A stretch of 64,000 bases of DNA from Streptomyces sp. 1222.5 (GTDB lineage Bacteria > Actinomycetota > Actinomycetes > Streptomycetales > Streptomycetaceae): the NCBI RefSeq assembly GCF_900105245.1, contig NZ_FNSZ01000001.1:1488001-1552000 (forward strand), in the 5' to 3' direction. The notes under the pieces are model-generated. The model searched no databases, had not been told where the DNA came from, and worked only from the letters and a program-made list of their open reading frames with translations. This document shows positions 18,074 through 26,348 of the stretch, one piece after another. A program made the position numbers and the translations under genes. The stretch's first letter is position 1. Every line of letters starts with the position of its first letter.

Positions 18074-19978
18074 TCAGCTGCCTTCCTCAGTGTCCTCGGG
18101 GGGTACCGTCAGGCCGTGGATCAGGGGGTGACGGGTCCCTCCGGTGTCGGGCACCGTCCCCTCCCGGCCCAGCTCCTCGTCGAGCGCCATCGCCGCGGTG
18201 ATCAGCGAGAGATGGGTGAACGCCTGCGGGAAGTTGCCGAGTTGCTCCCCCGACGGCCCGATCTCCTCGGCGAACAGCCCGACGTGGTTGGCGTACGTGA
18301 GCATCTTGTCGAAGGCGTGCCGTGCCTGGTGGATGCGCCCGGTGCGGGCGAGCGCCTCCACGTAGAGGAAGCTGCACAGGTTGAACGTGCCCTCGCTGCC
18401 CCGCAGTCCGTCGGGTGAGGCGGCGGGGTTGTAGCGGTAGACCAGGCTGTCGCTGACCAGTTCCTCGTCCATCGCGTCGAGGGTGCTGATCCAGTCGGGG
18501 TCCCGTGCAGAGAGGAACCCGACCCGCGGCATCAGCAGCAGCGAGGCGTCCAGGACGTCGGTGTCGAAGTGTTGGACGAACGCCTTGCGTTTGGTGTCGA
18601 AGCCCTGCTCGACGATCTGCTCGAACACGGCGTCCCGGGTCGCCGTCCAGCGGGCCACGTCGCCCGGCCGGGCGAAGGCGGTGGCCGCCCGGACGCCCCG
18701 GTCGAAGGCCACCCAGGTCATCAGCCGGCTGTAGGTGAAGTTCTGCCGGCCGCCCCGGGTCTCCCAGATGCCCTCGTCGGGCCGGTCCCAGTGGTCGGTC
18801 AGCCAGTCGAGGACACCGGCCAGCGACCGCCAGCCCCGTATGGCGCCGATGTCCCCGCCCACCGCCAGGGCGTCGGAGGCCTCGCCGTAGATGTCCAGCT
18901 GGAGCTGGTCGGCGGCCGCGTTGCCGTTGCGCACCGGCCGCGAACCCCGGTAACCCTCCAGGTGGTCGAGGTTCTCCTCGGTCAGGTGGGGGTCGCCGTC
19001 GACCCGGTACATGATCTGCAAGGGGTCCCCGGAAGCGGTGCCGCGGGCTTCGACCCGCTCGCGCAGCCAGCGCCGGAACGCGAAGGCCTCCGCCTCGAAG
19101 CCCAGGTCGATCAGGGCGCCCACCGACAGCGAGGCGTCCCGGATCCAGGTGTAGCGGTAGTCCCAGTTGCGCTCGCCGCCGACCTGCTCGGGCAGGCCCA
19201 TGGTGGCCGCCGCGACGGGCGCGCCGGACGGCGCGTACGTGAGCAGTTTGAGGGTGATCGCCGAGCGGTTCACCACCTCCTGCCAGCGACCGCGGTAGGT
19301 GCAGGCGCGCAACCACGACAGCCAGAAGCCGCGGCACTTCTCGACGTCCTCGGCGACGGCGGCCAGGGAGGGCGCCGGCGGGGGCGGGCCCCCCGCGTCG
19401 GAGGTGGTCAGGACGACGACGGCGGCCTGCCCCGCGGAGAGGGTGAAACGGGCGGTGACGTCGTCGCCGTCGGCGTGCAGGCGGATCCCGGTGCTGGACT
19501 GCACGTGCAGGTCCGTGCCCGGGCCGCGCAGCACGGCCGCGTGGGCGTCGGCGAGTTCGAGTTCGTGCGGCGCCCGCCCGTAGTCGAAGCGGGGCCGGCA
19601 GCTGAAGACGAACGGCAGGCTCCCACGTACGACCCGGGCGACCCTGATCAGGGTGTGCCGGTCGGTGGGCGTCGGGGCGTGGATGGGTGGCATGAAGTCC
19701 GCCACCTCTCCGACGCCCCCGGGTCCCATGAACCGGGTGATCAGGATCGCCGTGTCGGACAGGTACAGCTGCCGGACCGTCATCCCGTCACCCTCCGGGT
19801 GCTCGGCCGCCAGGTGGCAGTGGCCCCCTCGCTCGCTGTCCAGCAGAGAGGCGAAGATGCTGGGCGAGTCGAAGCGGGGGGCGCACCACCAGTCGACCGT
19901 TCCGCCGGACGACACCAGGGCCGCCGTCTGGAGGTCGCCCACCATTCCGTGTTCCGCGATGGGCGGGTACCGGTCCAT
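18074..19978 (-). CDS. Glycoside hydrolase family 15 protein (glucoamylase/trehalase-type)
   Basis: 634 residues, cytoplasmic. The N-terminal beta-sandwich starts IAEHGMVGDLQTAALVSSGGTVDWWCAPRFDSPSIFASLLD, the standard GH15 opening. The (alpha/alpha)6 barrel contains ERNWDYRYTWIRDASLS near residue 275, the general-acid Glu in GIWETRGG near 405 and the general-base Glu in GLFAEEIGPSGEQLGNFPQAFTH near 585. It releases glucose from alpha-glucans or splits trehalose. Actinobacterial members include trehalases, which would fit the stress-type genes around it. Operon with the MFS gene. Confidence 0.9.
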   Translation of the reverse strand: MDRYPPIAEHGMVGDLQTAALVSSGGTVDWWCAPRFDSPSIFASLLDSERGGHCHLAAEHPEGDGMTVRQLYLSDTAILITRFMGPGGVGEVADFMPPIHAPTPTDRHTLIRVARVVRGSLPFVFSCRPRFDYGRAPHELELADAHAAVLRGPGTDLHVQSSTGIRLHADGDDVTARFTLSAGQAAVVVLTTSDAGGPPPPAPSLAAVAEDVEKCRGFWLSWLRACTYRGRWQEVVNRSAITLKLLTYAPSGAPVAAATMGLPEQVGGERNWDYRYTWIRDASLSVGALIDLGFEAEAFAFRRWLRERVEARGTASGDPLQIMYRVDGDPHLTEENLDHLEGYRGSRPVRNGNAAADQLQLDIYGEASDALAVGGDIGAIRGWRSLAGVLDWLTDHWDRPDEGIWETRGGRQNFTYSRLMTWVAFDRGVRAATAFARPGDVARWTATRDAVFEQIVEQGFDTKRKAFVQHFDTDVLDASLLLMPRVGFLSARDPDWISTLDAMDEELVSDSLVYRYNPAASPDGLRGSEGTFNLCSFLYVEALARTGRIHQARHAFDKMLTYANHVGLFAEEIGPSGEQLGNFPQAFTHLSLITAAMALDEELGREGTVPDTGGTRHPLIHGLTVPPEDTEEGS

Positions 19979-19999
19979 CGGTCGCTCTCCTGCCCGGCC

Positions 20000-20431
20000 C
20001 TACGGGCCCGTGATCGAGTCGTCCCTCTTGACCACGCACAGGGCCCAGATGATGAAGCCGGACATCGCGATCATCACGACCGACCACACCGGGTAGTACG
20101 GCAGCGAGAGGAAGTTGGCGATGATGACCAGTCCGGCGACGCCCACGCCGGCCACGCGTGCCCACGTCGCCGGCCCGAACAGCCCGACGCTGACGGCCAC
20201 CGCGATCACGCCCAGGACCAGGTGGATCCAGCCCCAGCTGGTGAGGTCGAACTTGAAGACGTAGTTGGGGGTCGTGACGAAGACGTTGTCCTGTGCGATC
20301 GCCATGATGCCCCGGAAGACACTGAGCAGCCCGGCGATCATGAGCATGACGCCCGCGAAGGCCGTGAGGCCGCCGGCCCACTGCTGCTTAGCCGTGCGGG
20401 ACTCCGTGTGTGCGCGAGGTGTCGTGGTCAT
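20000..20431 (-). CDS. DUF7144-type small membrane protein
   Basis: 143 residues with four hydrophobic segments after a polar N-terminus (TESRTAKQQWAGGLTAFAGVMLMIAGLL). The repeating aromatic-rich loops (PNYVFKFDLTSWGWIHLVLG) and the WARVAGVGVAG motif characterise a streptomycete membrane family with no assigned function. The ATG at 20431 follows AAGGAG. It is followed leftward by the GH15/MFS genes and preceded by a SHOCT protein and an HdeD-like protein, a stress-flavoured neighbourhood. Confidence 0.75.
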   Translation of the reverse strand: MTTTPRAHTESRTAKQQWAGGLTAFAGVMLMIAGLLSVFRGIMAIAQDNVFVTTPNYVFKFDLTSWGWIHLVLGVIAVAVSVGLFGPATWARVAGVGVAGLVIIANFLSLPYYPVWSVVMIAMSGFIIWALCVVKRDDSITGP

Positions 20432-20462
20432 GTGGTGCTCTCCTTCGTGTGCGTGGTACGTC

Positions 20463-20933
20463 TCAGTGCCCGGAGGTCGTGGGAACCGAGTCGGAGCTCC
20501 GGGCCGCTCCGGTGTCGCTGAGGACCAGCGCCTTCGCCCGGCGGAACTCGTCCTCGCTGATGTCACCGCGCGAGCGCATCGCGGAGAGCTTGGCGAGCTC
20601 GTCGGCGCTGCTCGTCCGGGTCGTGCCGCCCTGCGCGGTCTCCTTGATGTAGGAGTCGAAGGCCTCCTGCTGGGCCCGTGCCTGCTCCACCTCACGCTTC
20701 CCCATGTCCTTGCCGCGGGCGATGAGGTAGATGAAGACGCCCAGGAAGGGCAGTACGCAGACGAAGATCGTCCAGCCGGCCTTGGCCCAGCCGTTCAGTC
20801 CGTCGTCGCGGAAGATGTCGACGATGACCCGGAACAGCAGGACGAACCACAGGATCCACAGGAAGAACACCAACATCGTCCAGAAGGCGCTCAGCAGCGG
20901 GTAGTCGTACGCGAGGTAGGTCTGCGCGCTCAT
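20463..20933 (-). CDS. SHOCT domain membrane protein with phospholipase D nuclease N-terminal-like domain
   Basis: 156 residues. Two transmembrane segments (ALLSAFWTMLVFFLWILWFVLLFRV-like, then GWTIFVCVLPFLGVFIYLIARG) form the PLDc_N module. A polar linker (EVEQARAQQEAFDSYIKETA) is followed by a C-terminal SHOCT helix pair (SADELAKLSAMRSRGDISEDEFRRAKALVL, residues 110-140). SHOCT is a short oligomerisation module of unknown function. The ATG at 20933 is chosen because upstream codons are Arg-rich and lack membrane-protein character. Confidence 0.85.
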   Translation of the reverse strand: MSAQTYLAYDYPLLSAFWTMLVFFLWILWFVLLFRVIVDIFRDDGLNGWAKAGWTIFVCVLPFLGVFIYLIARGKDMGKREVEQARAQQEAFDSYIKETAQGGTTRTSSADELAKLSAMRSRGDISEDEFRRAKALVLSDTGAARSSDSVPTTSGH

Positions 20934-21058
20934 GTCTCTCCTCCGTCCGGGGCGCCGGCGCATCGGCTTCGCCGAACCGGTCACCACCGTTTTCAGCGTG
21001 CACACGGCGAGCAAGGGTGCGCCTCACCCGATGCGGGTGAGCGTCCGGCTCGCGGGGA

Positions 21059-21700
21059 TCAGCCGGTCGGGCCGGTGGTGCCCGGCCGCGTGCCGCTCCG
21101 GCGCAGCGCGGCCCGCCACGCGAAGGCGGCCACCAGCTCGACCAGGCCCAGCAGGACCAGCCACAGTCCGAGCAGCCGGGTCAGCGCCCGTGCCGACTCG
21201 GAGGGGAGGACCAGCACGACGATCCCGGCGAGGATGCCGAGCAGGGCGGCGCCGAGGACGACACCGCGGTGCGGCAGGTCCTTGGCGGCGATCGCCGTGT
21301 AGAGGGTGAGGATGCCGGACGCGAGCCAGGCGAGCCCGACCACCAGCGACAGCGCGGTGATGGTCTGCAGGGGGTTGCGCAGGCACAGCACGCCCGCGAG
21401 GACGAACACCACGGCGAGCAGCAGTCCGGTGACCCTCTCGTCCTCCCGCGCGAACGCCGTCACGAACCGGATCGCGCCGGTGACGAGCAGGTAGAGGCCG
21501 ATGATCACGGCGAGGACGTGCAGCGTCTCGTCCGGCCAGACGAGGATCAGCACGCCCGGGACCAGGGTCGCGATCGCCGAGGCGAGGATCCAGGTCCAGG
21601 AGCGGGCGACGGCCGTCACGGCCTCGGCGGGGCCCGTGGCCGCCTCGCCGGAAAGGTACGGCTCTCCGGTCCGCGGCGCCTGTCCACGCGACTCGGTCAT
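21059..21700 (-). CDS. HdeD-family acid-resistance membrane protein (DUF308)
   Basis: 213 residues with six hydrophobic segments in tandem DUF308 pairs: WTWILASAIATLVPGVLILVWPDETLHVLAVIIGLYLL, then LLLAVVFVLAGVLCLRNPLQTITALSLVVGLAWLASG, then GVVLGAALLGILAGIVVLVLP. This spacing and the W-P-x-x-T motif are typical of HdeD, linked in enterobacteria to acid resistance. In actinomycetes its role is unproven. The insertion sequence ends about 70 bp upstream of its start and could have displaced its promoter. Confidence 0.85.
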   Translation of the reverse strand: MTESRGQAPRTGEPYLSGEAATGPAEAVTAVARSWTWILASAIATLVPGVLILVWPDETLHVLAVIIGLYLLVTGAIRFVTAFAREDERVTGLLLAVVFVLAGVLCLRNPLQTITALSLVVGLAWLASGILTLYTAIAAKDLPHRGVVLGAALLGILAGIVVLVLPSESARALTRLLGLWLVLLGLVELVAAFAWRAALRRSGTRPGTTGPTG

Positions 21701-21773
21701 GGCTCCTCCTCGCGCGGTCCGGCCAGGCCGCCTCCGGAACTCCGGCGGGACGGCTCACGGCCCCTCACCCACT

Positions 21774-22659
21774 GAGCGTTTTCAGCGGTAACTCTCCAGG
21801 GTGAGAACGGCTCGTGCTGCGGTGGTGAGCCAGGTGGGGCTGCAGCGTGCTTTGCGGAAGATCCGCCAGGTTTTCAAACGGGCCATGCCGCGTTCGACGG
21901 GGTGGCGCAGGCGGGCGTGGGCCTTGTTCAACGACTTCTGGCGAGGGCTGAGTTCTTTGCCGGGACGGCGGCGTTGGCCGGTGGCGAAGGTGCCGCCGGC
22001 GCCGAGGTAGCCCAGATCGGCCAGGACCGGGATGCCGAGCCTTTGGCAGGTGCTGATGATGTGGTGTCTGCGGGCGGCGGTGAGGTCGTGGGTGCGGCCC
22101 GGCAGCACCTTGGAGATCCACACGATGGTGCCGCCCGGATCGGTGATGACCTGCAGGTTCACCCCGTGCCGACGGTGCTTTCCGGAGTAGTGTGCGCGGT
22201 GGTCCCCGATCCGGTCGCACTCCGCGAGAGTGCCGTCGACCAGCGCGTATTGCGCCCTGGCCTTCACTTCACGCAGGGCCCGGGTCAGCCCCGGAGCCCG
22301 GCGCGCCAGCAGGCCCACGACGGAACGGACATAAGCATGCGCGGTGCCGATACTGATGCCGAAACCGGCGGCAATCTGGGCCAGAGTGATGTGCTGGCGC
22401 AAGTACACCAGTGCGACAACCGCTCGTGCGGACGGACGCAGCTTGCACCGGCGGTCACCCTCACGAAGGACGATCAGCATCGTGACCGTTTCCACGAGGG
22501 CATGCGGCAGATCCAGTGCGGCAGGATACGTAATCAACGGGGCTCCCGGCAACCGAGATGAGATGTCAGATACCTCCCTCAACTGCCTGGGAGCCTCGTC
22601 TGTTGCGCCGCCAGCCCCTCCCGAGCGTCACCCGATCAGTGGCCACACTGAAAGAGCTC
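21774..22659. mobile_element. Complete IS5-family (ISL2-like) insertion sequence
   Basis: An 886-bp element bounded by imperfect inverted repeats GAGCGTTTTCAGCG (left) and GAGCTCTTTCAGTG (right, lower strand; 11 of 14 match) and flanked by the direct repeat ACT (21771-21773 and 22660-22662). A 3-bp ANT target duplication fits the ISL2 subgroup of IS5. It contains one intact transposase gene. Intact ends and target repeat suggest a fairly recent insertion between the HdeD gene and the 65-residue gene. Confidence 0.8.
21782..22537 (-). CDS. IS5-family DDE transposase
   Basis: 251 residues. An N-terminal helix-turn-helix ([22 protein letters not shown], about residues 55-75) precedes the DDE catalytic core: first Asp in [15 protein letters not shown], second Asp in [12 protein letters not shown], Glu in [17 protein letters not shown]. 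No frameshift or stop interrupts it. The start chosen is TTG at 22537 ([11 protein letters not shown]), because related transposases open ITYxAxLDVP and GGGAG precedes it. An upstream TTG at 22582 is less likely. The stop lies 8 bp from the left end of the element. Confidence 0.85.
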   Translation of the reverse strand: MITYPAALDLPHALVETVTMLIVLREGDRRCKLRPSARAVVALVYLRQHITLAQIAAGFGISIGTAHAYVRSVVGLLARRAPGLTRALREVKARAQYALVDGTLAECDRIGDHRAHYSGKHRRHGVNLQVITDPGGTIVWISKVLPGRTHDLTAARRHHIISTCQRLGIPVLADLGYLGAGGTFATGQRRRPGKELSPRQKSLNKAHARLRHPVERGMARLKTWRIFRKARCSPTWLTTAARAVLTLESYR

Positions 22660-22735
22660 ACTGAGCATCGCAAGGGCGCCACGCCCGGCGGATCACCCCT
22701 CGCGGGTGATCGCCCCGTACGGGCACCGGCCGTGG

Positions 22736-22933
22736 TCACTCGGGCAGTTGCCGCATCTCCACGACCCGCAGTCCCAGTGACTGGCAACGGGTCAGCAGCC
22801 CGTACAGCTGCGCCTCGTCGATGATGCGGCCGAACAGCACCGTCTGACCGGACATCATCACGTGATCCAGTTCCGGGAACGCCTCGGTGAGCGTCTTCGA
22901 CATGTGCCCATCGACACGGATCTCGTAGCGCAT
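22736..22933 (-). CDS. Small conserved actinomycete protein (65 aa), unknown function
   Basis: Starts MRYEIRVDGHMSKTLTEAFP and ends LRVVEMRQLPE, with GQTVLFGRIIDEAQLYGLLTRCQSLG between. No membrane segment or signal is seen. The length and alternating strand/helix pattern suggest a single small alpha/beta domain. I recognise it as a common Streptomyces hypothetical protein often found near LuxR or stress regulators. The ATG at 22933 follows GGGAGAG. An in-frame ATG at 22987 lacks a ribosome site. Confidence 0.7.
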   Translation of the reverse strand: MRYEIRVDGHMSKTLTEAFPELDHVMMSGQTVLFGRIIDEAQLYGLLTRCQSLGLRVVEMRQLPE

Positions 22934-23038
22934 CTGCCGCTCTCCCGCCACGGGCCGGCTGCGGTCTCCCCAGTGATGCTGCTCCATCCGTCCGCCCCTG
23001 GCCTCACCCGGCACAGGTGACCCGGTGCCCGCGATCAG

Positions 23039-23557
23039 TCAGTGGGTCAGCGCGAGCTTGAAGGCGATGATCGCCAGGCCGAGCAGCAGATTGACCGCGG
23101 CGGTTCCCGTCACCAGCGGCCAGGACGCCCCCGCCTTCCGGGCACCGACCGCGGACCAGCCCACCTGACCCGCCACGGCCACGGCGAGCGCCAGCCAGCC
23201 GGCCCCCTCGGCGTCCAGCCCGAGCAGCGGGCTGACGGCCACCGCGACGGCCGGGGGTACGGCCGCCTCGACGATCGGCCACTCCTCGCGGCACACCCGC
23301 AGGATCGTCGGCCGGTCCAGCGGCCGTTGGGCGAGACGGGCACCGAACAGCTGGGCGTGCACGTGCCCGACCCAGAAGACGAGGCCGGTGAGCAGCAGCA
23401 GGAGCATCAGTTGCAGCCGGGGGAACTGCCCCGGACTGCCGGCGCCGATCACCACCGAGGCGGCGAGCATCGAGCCGTACACGGCACCGGTGTAGTCGGC
23501 GTGGGCGTGCCCCCGCGAAGACGGGTCCCGCTTCGTGGTGCGCTCGGCAGGCGGCAT
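23039..23557 (-). CDS. Four-helix membrane protein of unknown function
   Basis: 172 residues with a charged N-terminus, then hydrophobic segments YGSMLAASVVIGAG, LQLMLLLLLTGLVFWVGHVHA, AAVPPAVAVAVSPLLGLD, GWLALAVAVAGQVGW and AAVNLLLGLAIIAFKLAL. I recognise only a streptomycete membrane family without known role. The ATG at 23557 follows the LuxR/MalT stop by 1 bp, so the two are translated from one message and the membrane protein may be a partner or target of that regulator. Confidence 0.7.
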   Translation of the reverse strand: MPPAERTTKRDPSSRGHAHADYTGAVYGSMLAASVVIGAGSPGQFPRLQLMLLLLLTGLVFWVGHVHAQLFGARLAQRPLDRPTILRVCREEWPIVEAAVPPAVAVAVSPLLGLDAEGAGWLALAVAVAGQVGWSAVGARKAGASWPLVTGTAAVNLLLGLAIIAFKLALTH

Positions 23558-23558
23558 C

Positions 23559-26273
23559 TCAGATCAGGCCGTGGTCCCGGGCCCGCCGCACCGCTTCGGC
23601 GCGCCCGTTCACCCCGAGTTTGCGGTAGACGCTCTTGAGGTGCGTCTTCACCGTGTTGACCGAGACGTACAGGTCGGCGGCTATCTCCTCCGTGGACATC
23701 ATCTCGGCCAGTCTGCCCACGACCTCGCGCTCGCGTCCGCTGAGTTCCTCGACCACCACGGACGCGGGTTCCGCGGGCCGGGCGGCCCCGCCGTGCGGCG
23801 CGGGAGCGGCCGGGACGAGCCAGCCCGCGGCCAGGCCCTGCAGAGACGGCGCGTCCAGCAGACGGCGGAGGTCCGGCCCGGCTTCGAGGAAGGGGCGCCG
23901 CAGCCGCTCCCGCCGGGCCTCCACCAGCGCCCGGGCGAGCAGCTTGCGCGCGGTGGTGTCGTCCCCCGCCCGCTGGGCGGCCGCGGCCCGCACGAGCGCG
24001 GCCCGGACGGTCACGCCGGGGCCGGTGCGGCCCGGCAGCCGTGTGCGGTCGAGCAGTTCGACCGCCGTGTCGGGGTTCCCGGCGGCGCAGCGGGCCCAGG
24101 CGATCTCCGCCGTGTACGCGGGGTCGCCGTCGCAGGCGAGGTCGTCGAGCACCTTGCCCGCACTGTCCGGGCGCCCCTCGGCCAGATGGGCGGCGGAGAC
24201 GATGACCGCCGTCCGGGCCTCCGCCCAGGGCGAGACCACGGCTGCCGGTGTCGCGGGTTCGGCCGCCGCCGCGGCGGCTCGGGGCTCACCCCGTGCCAGC
24301 AGCAGCCGTGCCGTCGCCAGGGACCGGGCGGCGGCCGTCACCGGGTCCGGCGGGGCCCCGGGCTCGGCCGCCTCCTCCAGATAGGCCCGGGCCTGGTCGA
24401 GTTCGCCGCGGTCGATGCAGAGGGCGGCGAGTACCAGCTGCGCGAGGCCGGGGCCGGACGGGCTCGGGCGGCGCAGGCCGAACTTCTCCCCTTCGTGCAG
24501 GGCGGCCAGCGCCTTGCGTTCGGCCCGGCCGAGCCAGCCGTTGAGATGGTCGATCAGGGCCAGCTGGCCGAGGGCGTCCTCCCGGGGCAGCGCCGTCGAC
24601 ACACCGCTCGGGCAGCCGCCGACCTCGGACAGGACGGTGCGCGCCTCGTCGAAGCGCCCCGCCCACAGCCGGGCCGAGCCCAGGTGGGTCAGCAGCAGGG
24701 CGACGACCTCGGGGTGCCTCTCCAGCAGCTCGGCGGAGACCTCCCCGCGGAGCCGCTCAACCGTCGTCACGGCCTGCTCCGCCATGCCGGGGGAACCGGT
24801 CAGCCGGGCCGCGAGCGTCTCCAGCAGTACGCAGCTCAGCCGGCCCGCCGCGTCGGACGGCTCGGAGGCGAGCAGGTCCTCGGCCCGGCGCAGGTGGACC
24901 AGGCCGCGCTCCATGTCACGGTCGGACAGGTCGCGTGCGGCGCGCACCAGGTCCGCCGCGGCGCTCGTGGCCTCGGGTCCCATCCGGGAGAACAGCTCGG
25001 CGAGGTCGCTCGCCCGCAGGCCGGTGAACAGCTGCCCGATCGCCAGGTCGTCGACGAGGGCACGGGCGGTGAAGTCCCAGTCGCCCGCGGCGGCGCCGTG
25101 GGCCAGTGCCTGGGGCAGCGAGCCGGAGGCACGCAGCCACCGCGCGGCCCGCCGGTGGAGTTCGGTCTCCAGCCCCGGCGAGCGGACCCGCAGATGGGCC
25201 CGAAGGATCTCGCCGAACAGCGGGTGCAGGCGGTACCAGGTGTGCCCGAGGTCCTCCACGAACGCGTTCTGGCCGTGCAGCGCGGCGAGGACGGGTTCGC
25301 CGTCGTCGCGGCCGGTCAGCTCCGCCACCAGATCGGGGCAGAACCGCTCCACGACGCTGACCCGCAGGAGGACGTCCTGCGAGCGGGCCGTCTGGCGCTT
25401 CAGCACCTCGGCGAGGAGGAAGTCGGCGATGGTGCTGCGGCCCGCCTCGAAGTCCTTCAGATACGCCTCCGGGTCCGGGCTCTGCTGGGCGGCCAGTGCG
25501 CACAGGCGGAGCCCGGCGGCCCAGCCCCGGGTGCGCTCCACGAGGGCGCCCATGGCTTCCTCGGGGAGCCGCAGTCCGTGCAGTTCCAGGAGCGCGGCGG
25601 CCTCCTCGGGGGTGAGGGCCAGCTCGGCGTCGCGTATCTCCGTCATGGTGCCGGCGGCCCGGTAGCGGTGCAGCGGCAGCAGCGGCTCGGTGCGGGTGAC
25701 GAGGATCAGGCGCAGTCCCTGCCCGGCGTGGTGCAGGACGAATTCGAGCTGCTCGGCGATGCGCGCGGAGGGCACCCGGTCGAACTCGTCGAGCACGAGC
25801 AGGACCGGCTCCGGGAGCCCGCTCAGTTCGTCGGCGAGGCGGGCCAGCAGCTTGCGGTCGACGCGGCTCGCGTCCGCCGGGCAGCCGAGGTCGTCAGGCA
25901 GCGTCACGTCAGCGGCGCGCAGGGCCTGCAGCACGTAGGCCCAGAACACGCCGCAGCCCTGGTCGCCTTCCTCGCTGGTGAACCAGGCGACCGGTCGTCC
26001 GAGCCGGTCGGCCCAGTCGGCGACCAGCAGGGTCTTGCCGGCGCCCGCCGCGCCGTTGACCATCGTCAGCGGTGTTCCGAGGGCCTGGTCCAGGTGTTCG
26101 GCGAGCCGTGGGCGGCGCAGGAAGGTGGCCGGCCTGGCCGGCGGGGCGAACCGCGTCCGGAGGAACGGCTCGCCCAGGGGGTCGACGTACGTGACGGCCG
26201 GCCCCCGTGAGGTCTTGTGCCGCGCAGTCACGGGGTCACCGTCCCTGTCCTTCTGCCATGGAGAGCGCTCCAC
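23559..26273 (-). CDS. LuxR-family regulator, MalT-type STAND ATPase
   Basis: 904 residues. The NTPase domain has Walker A NGAAGAGKTLLVADW near residue 75 and Walker B VLLVLDEFDRV near 160, followed by the MalT-like winged helix (AAGLRLCALAAQQSP, LHPLFGEILRAHL). A long helical TPR-like sensor follows. The C-terminal LuxR HTH is at about 840-900 (LSGREREVVGRLAEMMSTEEIAADLYVSVNTVKTHLKSVYRKLG). ATP- and ligand-driven oligomerisation normally activates DNA binding. The GTG at 26273 is the longest start. The ligand is unknown. It is co-transcribed with the membrane protein that follows. Confidence 0.9.
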   Translation of the reverse strand: MERSPWQKDRDGDPVTARHKTSRGPAVTYVDPLGEPFLRTRFAPPARPATFLRRPRLAEHLDQALGTPLTMVNGAAGAGKTLLVADWADRLGRPVAWFTSEEGDQGCGVFWAYVLQALRAADVTLPDDLGCPADASRVDRKLLARLADELSGLPEPVLLVLDEFDRVPSARIAEQLEFVLHHAGQGLRLILVTRTEPLLPLHRYRAAGTMTEIRDAELALTPEEAAALLELHGLRLPEEAMGALVERTRGWAAGLRLCALAAQQSPDPEAYLKDFEAGRSTIADFLLAEVLKRQTARSQDVLLRVSVVERFCPDLVAELTGRDDGEPVLAALHGQNAFVEDLGHTWYRLHPLFGEILRAHLRVRSPGLETELHRRAARWLRASGSLPQALAHGAAAGDWDFTARALVDDLAIGQLFTGLRASDLAELFSRMGPEATSAAADLVRAARDLSDRDMERGLVHLRRAEDLLASEPSDAAGRLSCVLLETLAARLTGSPGMAEQAVTTVERLRGEVSAELLERHPEVVALLLTHLGSARLWAGRFDEARTVLSEVGGCPSGVSTALPREDALGQLALIDHLNGWLGRAERKALAALHEGEKFGLRRPSPSGPGLAQLVLAALCIDRGELDQARAYLEEAAEPGAPPDPVTAAARSLATARLLLARGEPRAAAAAAEPATPAAVVSPWAEARTAVIVSAAHLAEGRPDSAGKVLDDLACDGDPAYTAEIAWARCAAGNPDTAVELLDRTRLPGRTGPGVTVRAALVRAAAAQRAGDDTTARKLLARALVEARRERLRRPFLEAGPDLRRLLDAPSLQGLAAGWLVPAAPAPHGGAARPAEPASVVVEELSGREREVVGRLAEMMSTEEIAADLYVSVNTVKTHLKSVYRKLGVNGRAEAVRRARDHGLI

Positions 26274-26348
26274 ACGGTCAGCATCTCAGCCTTCGCGCCG
26301 GGGCGCAGTTCGCGCGGGGAGCGGGACCGTGTGCGGCGGGTGCCTCGC

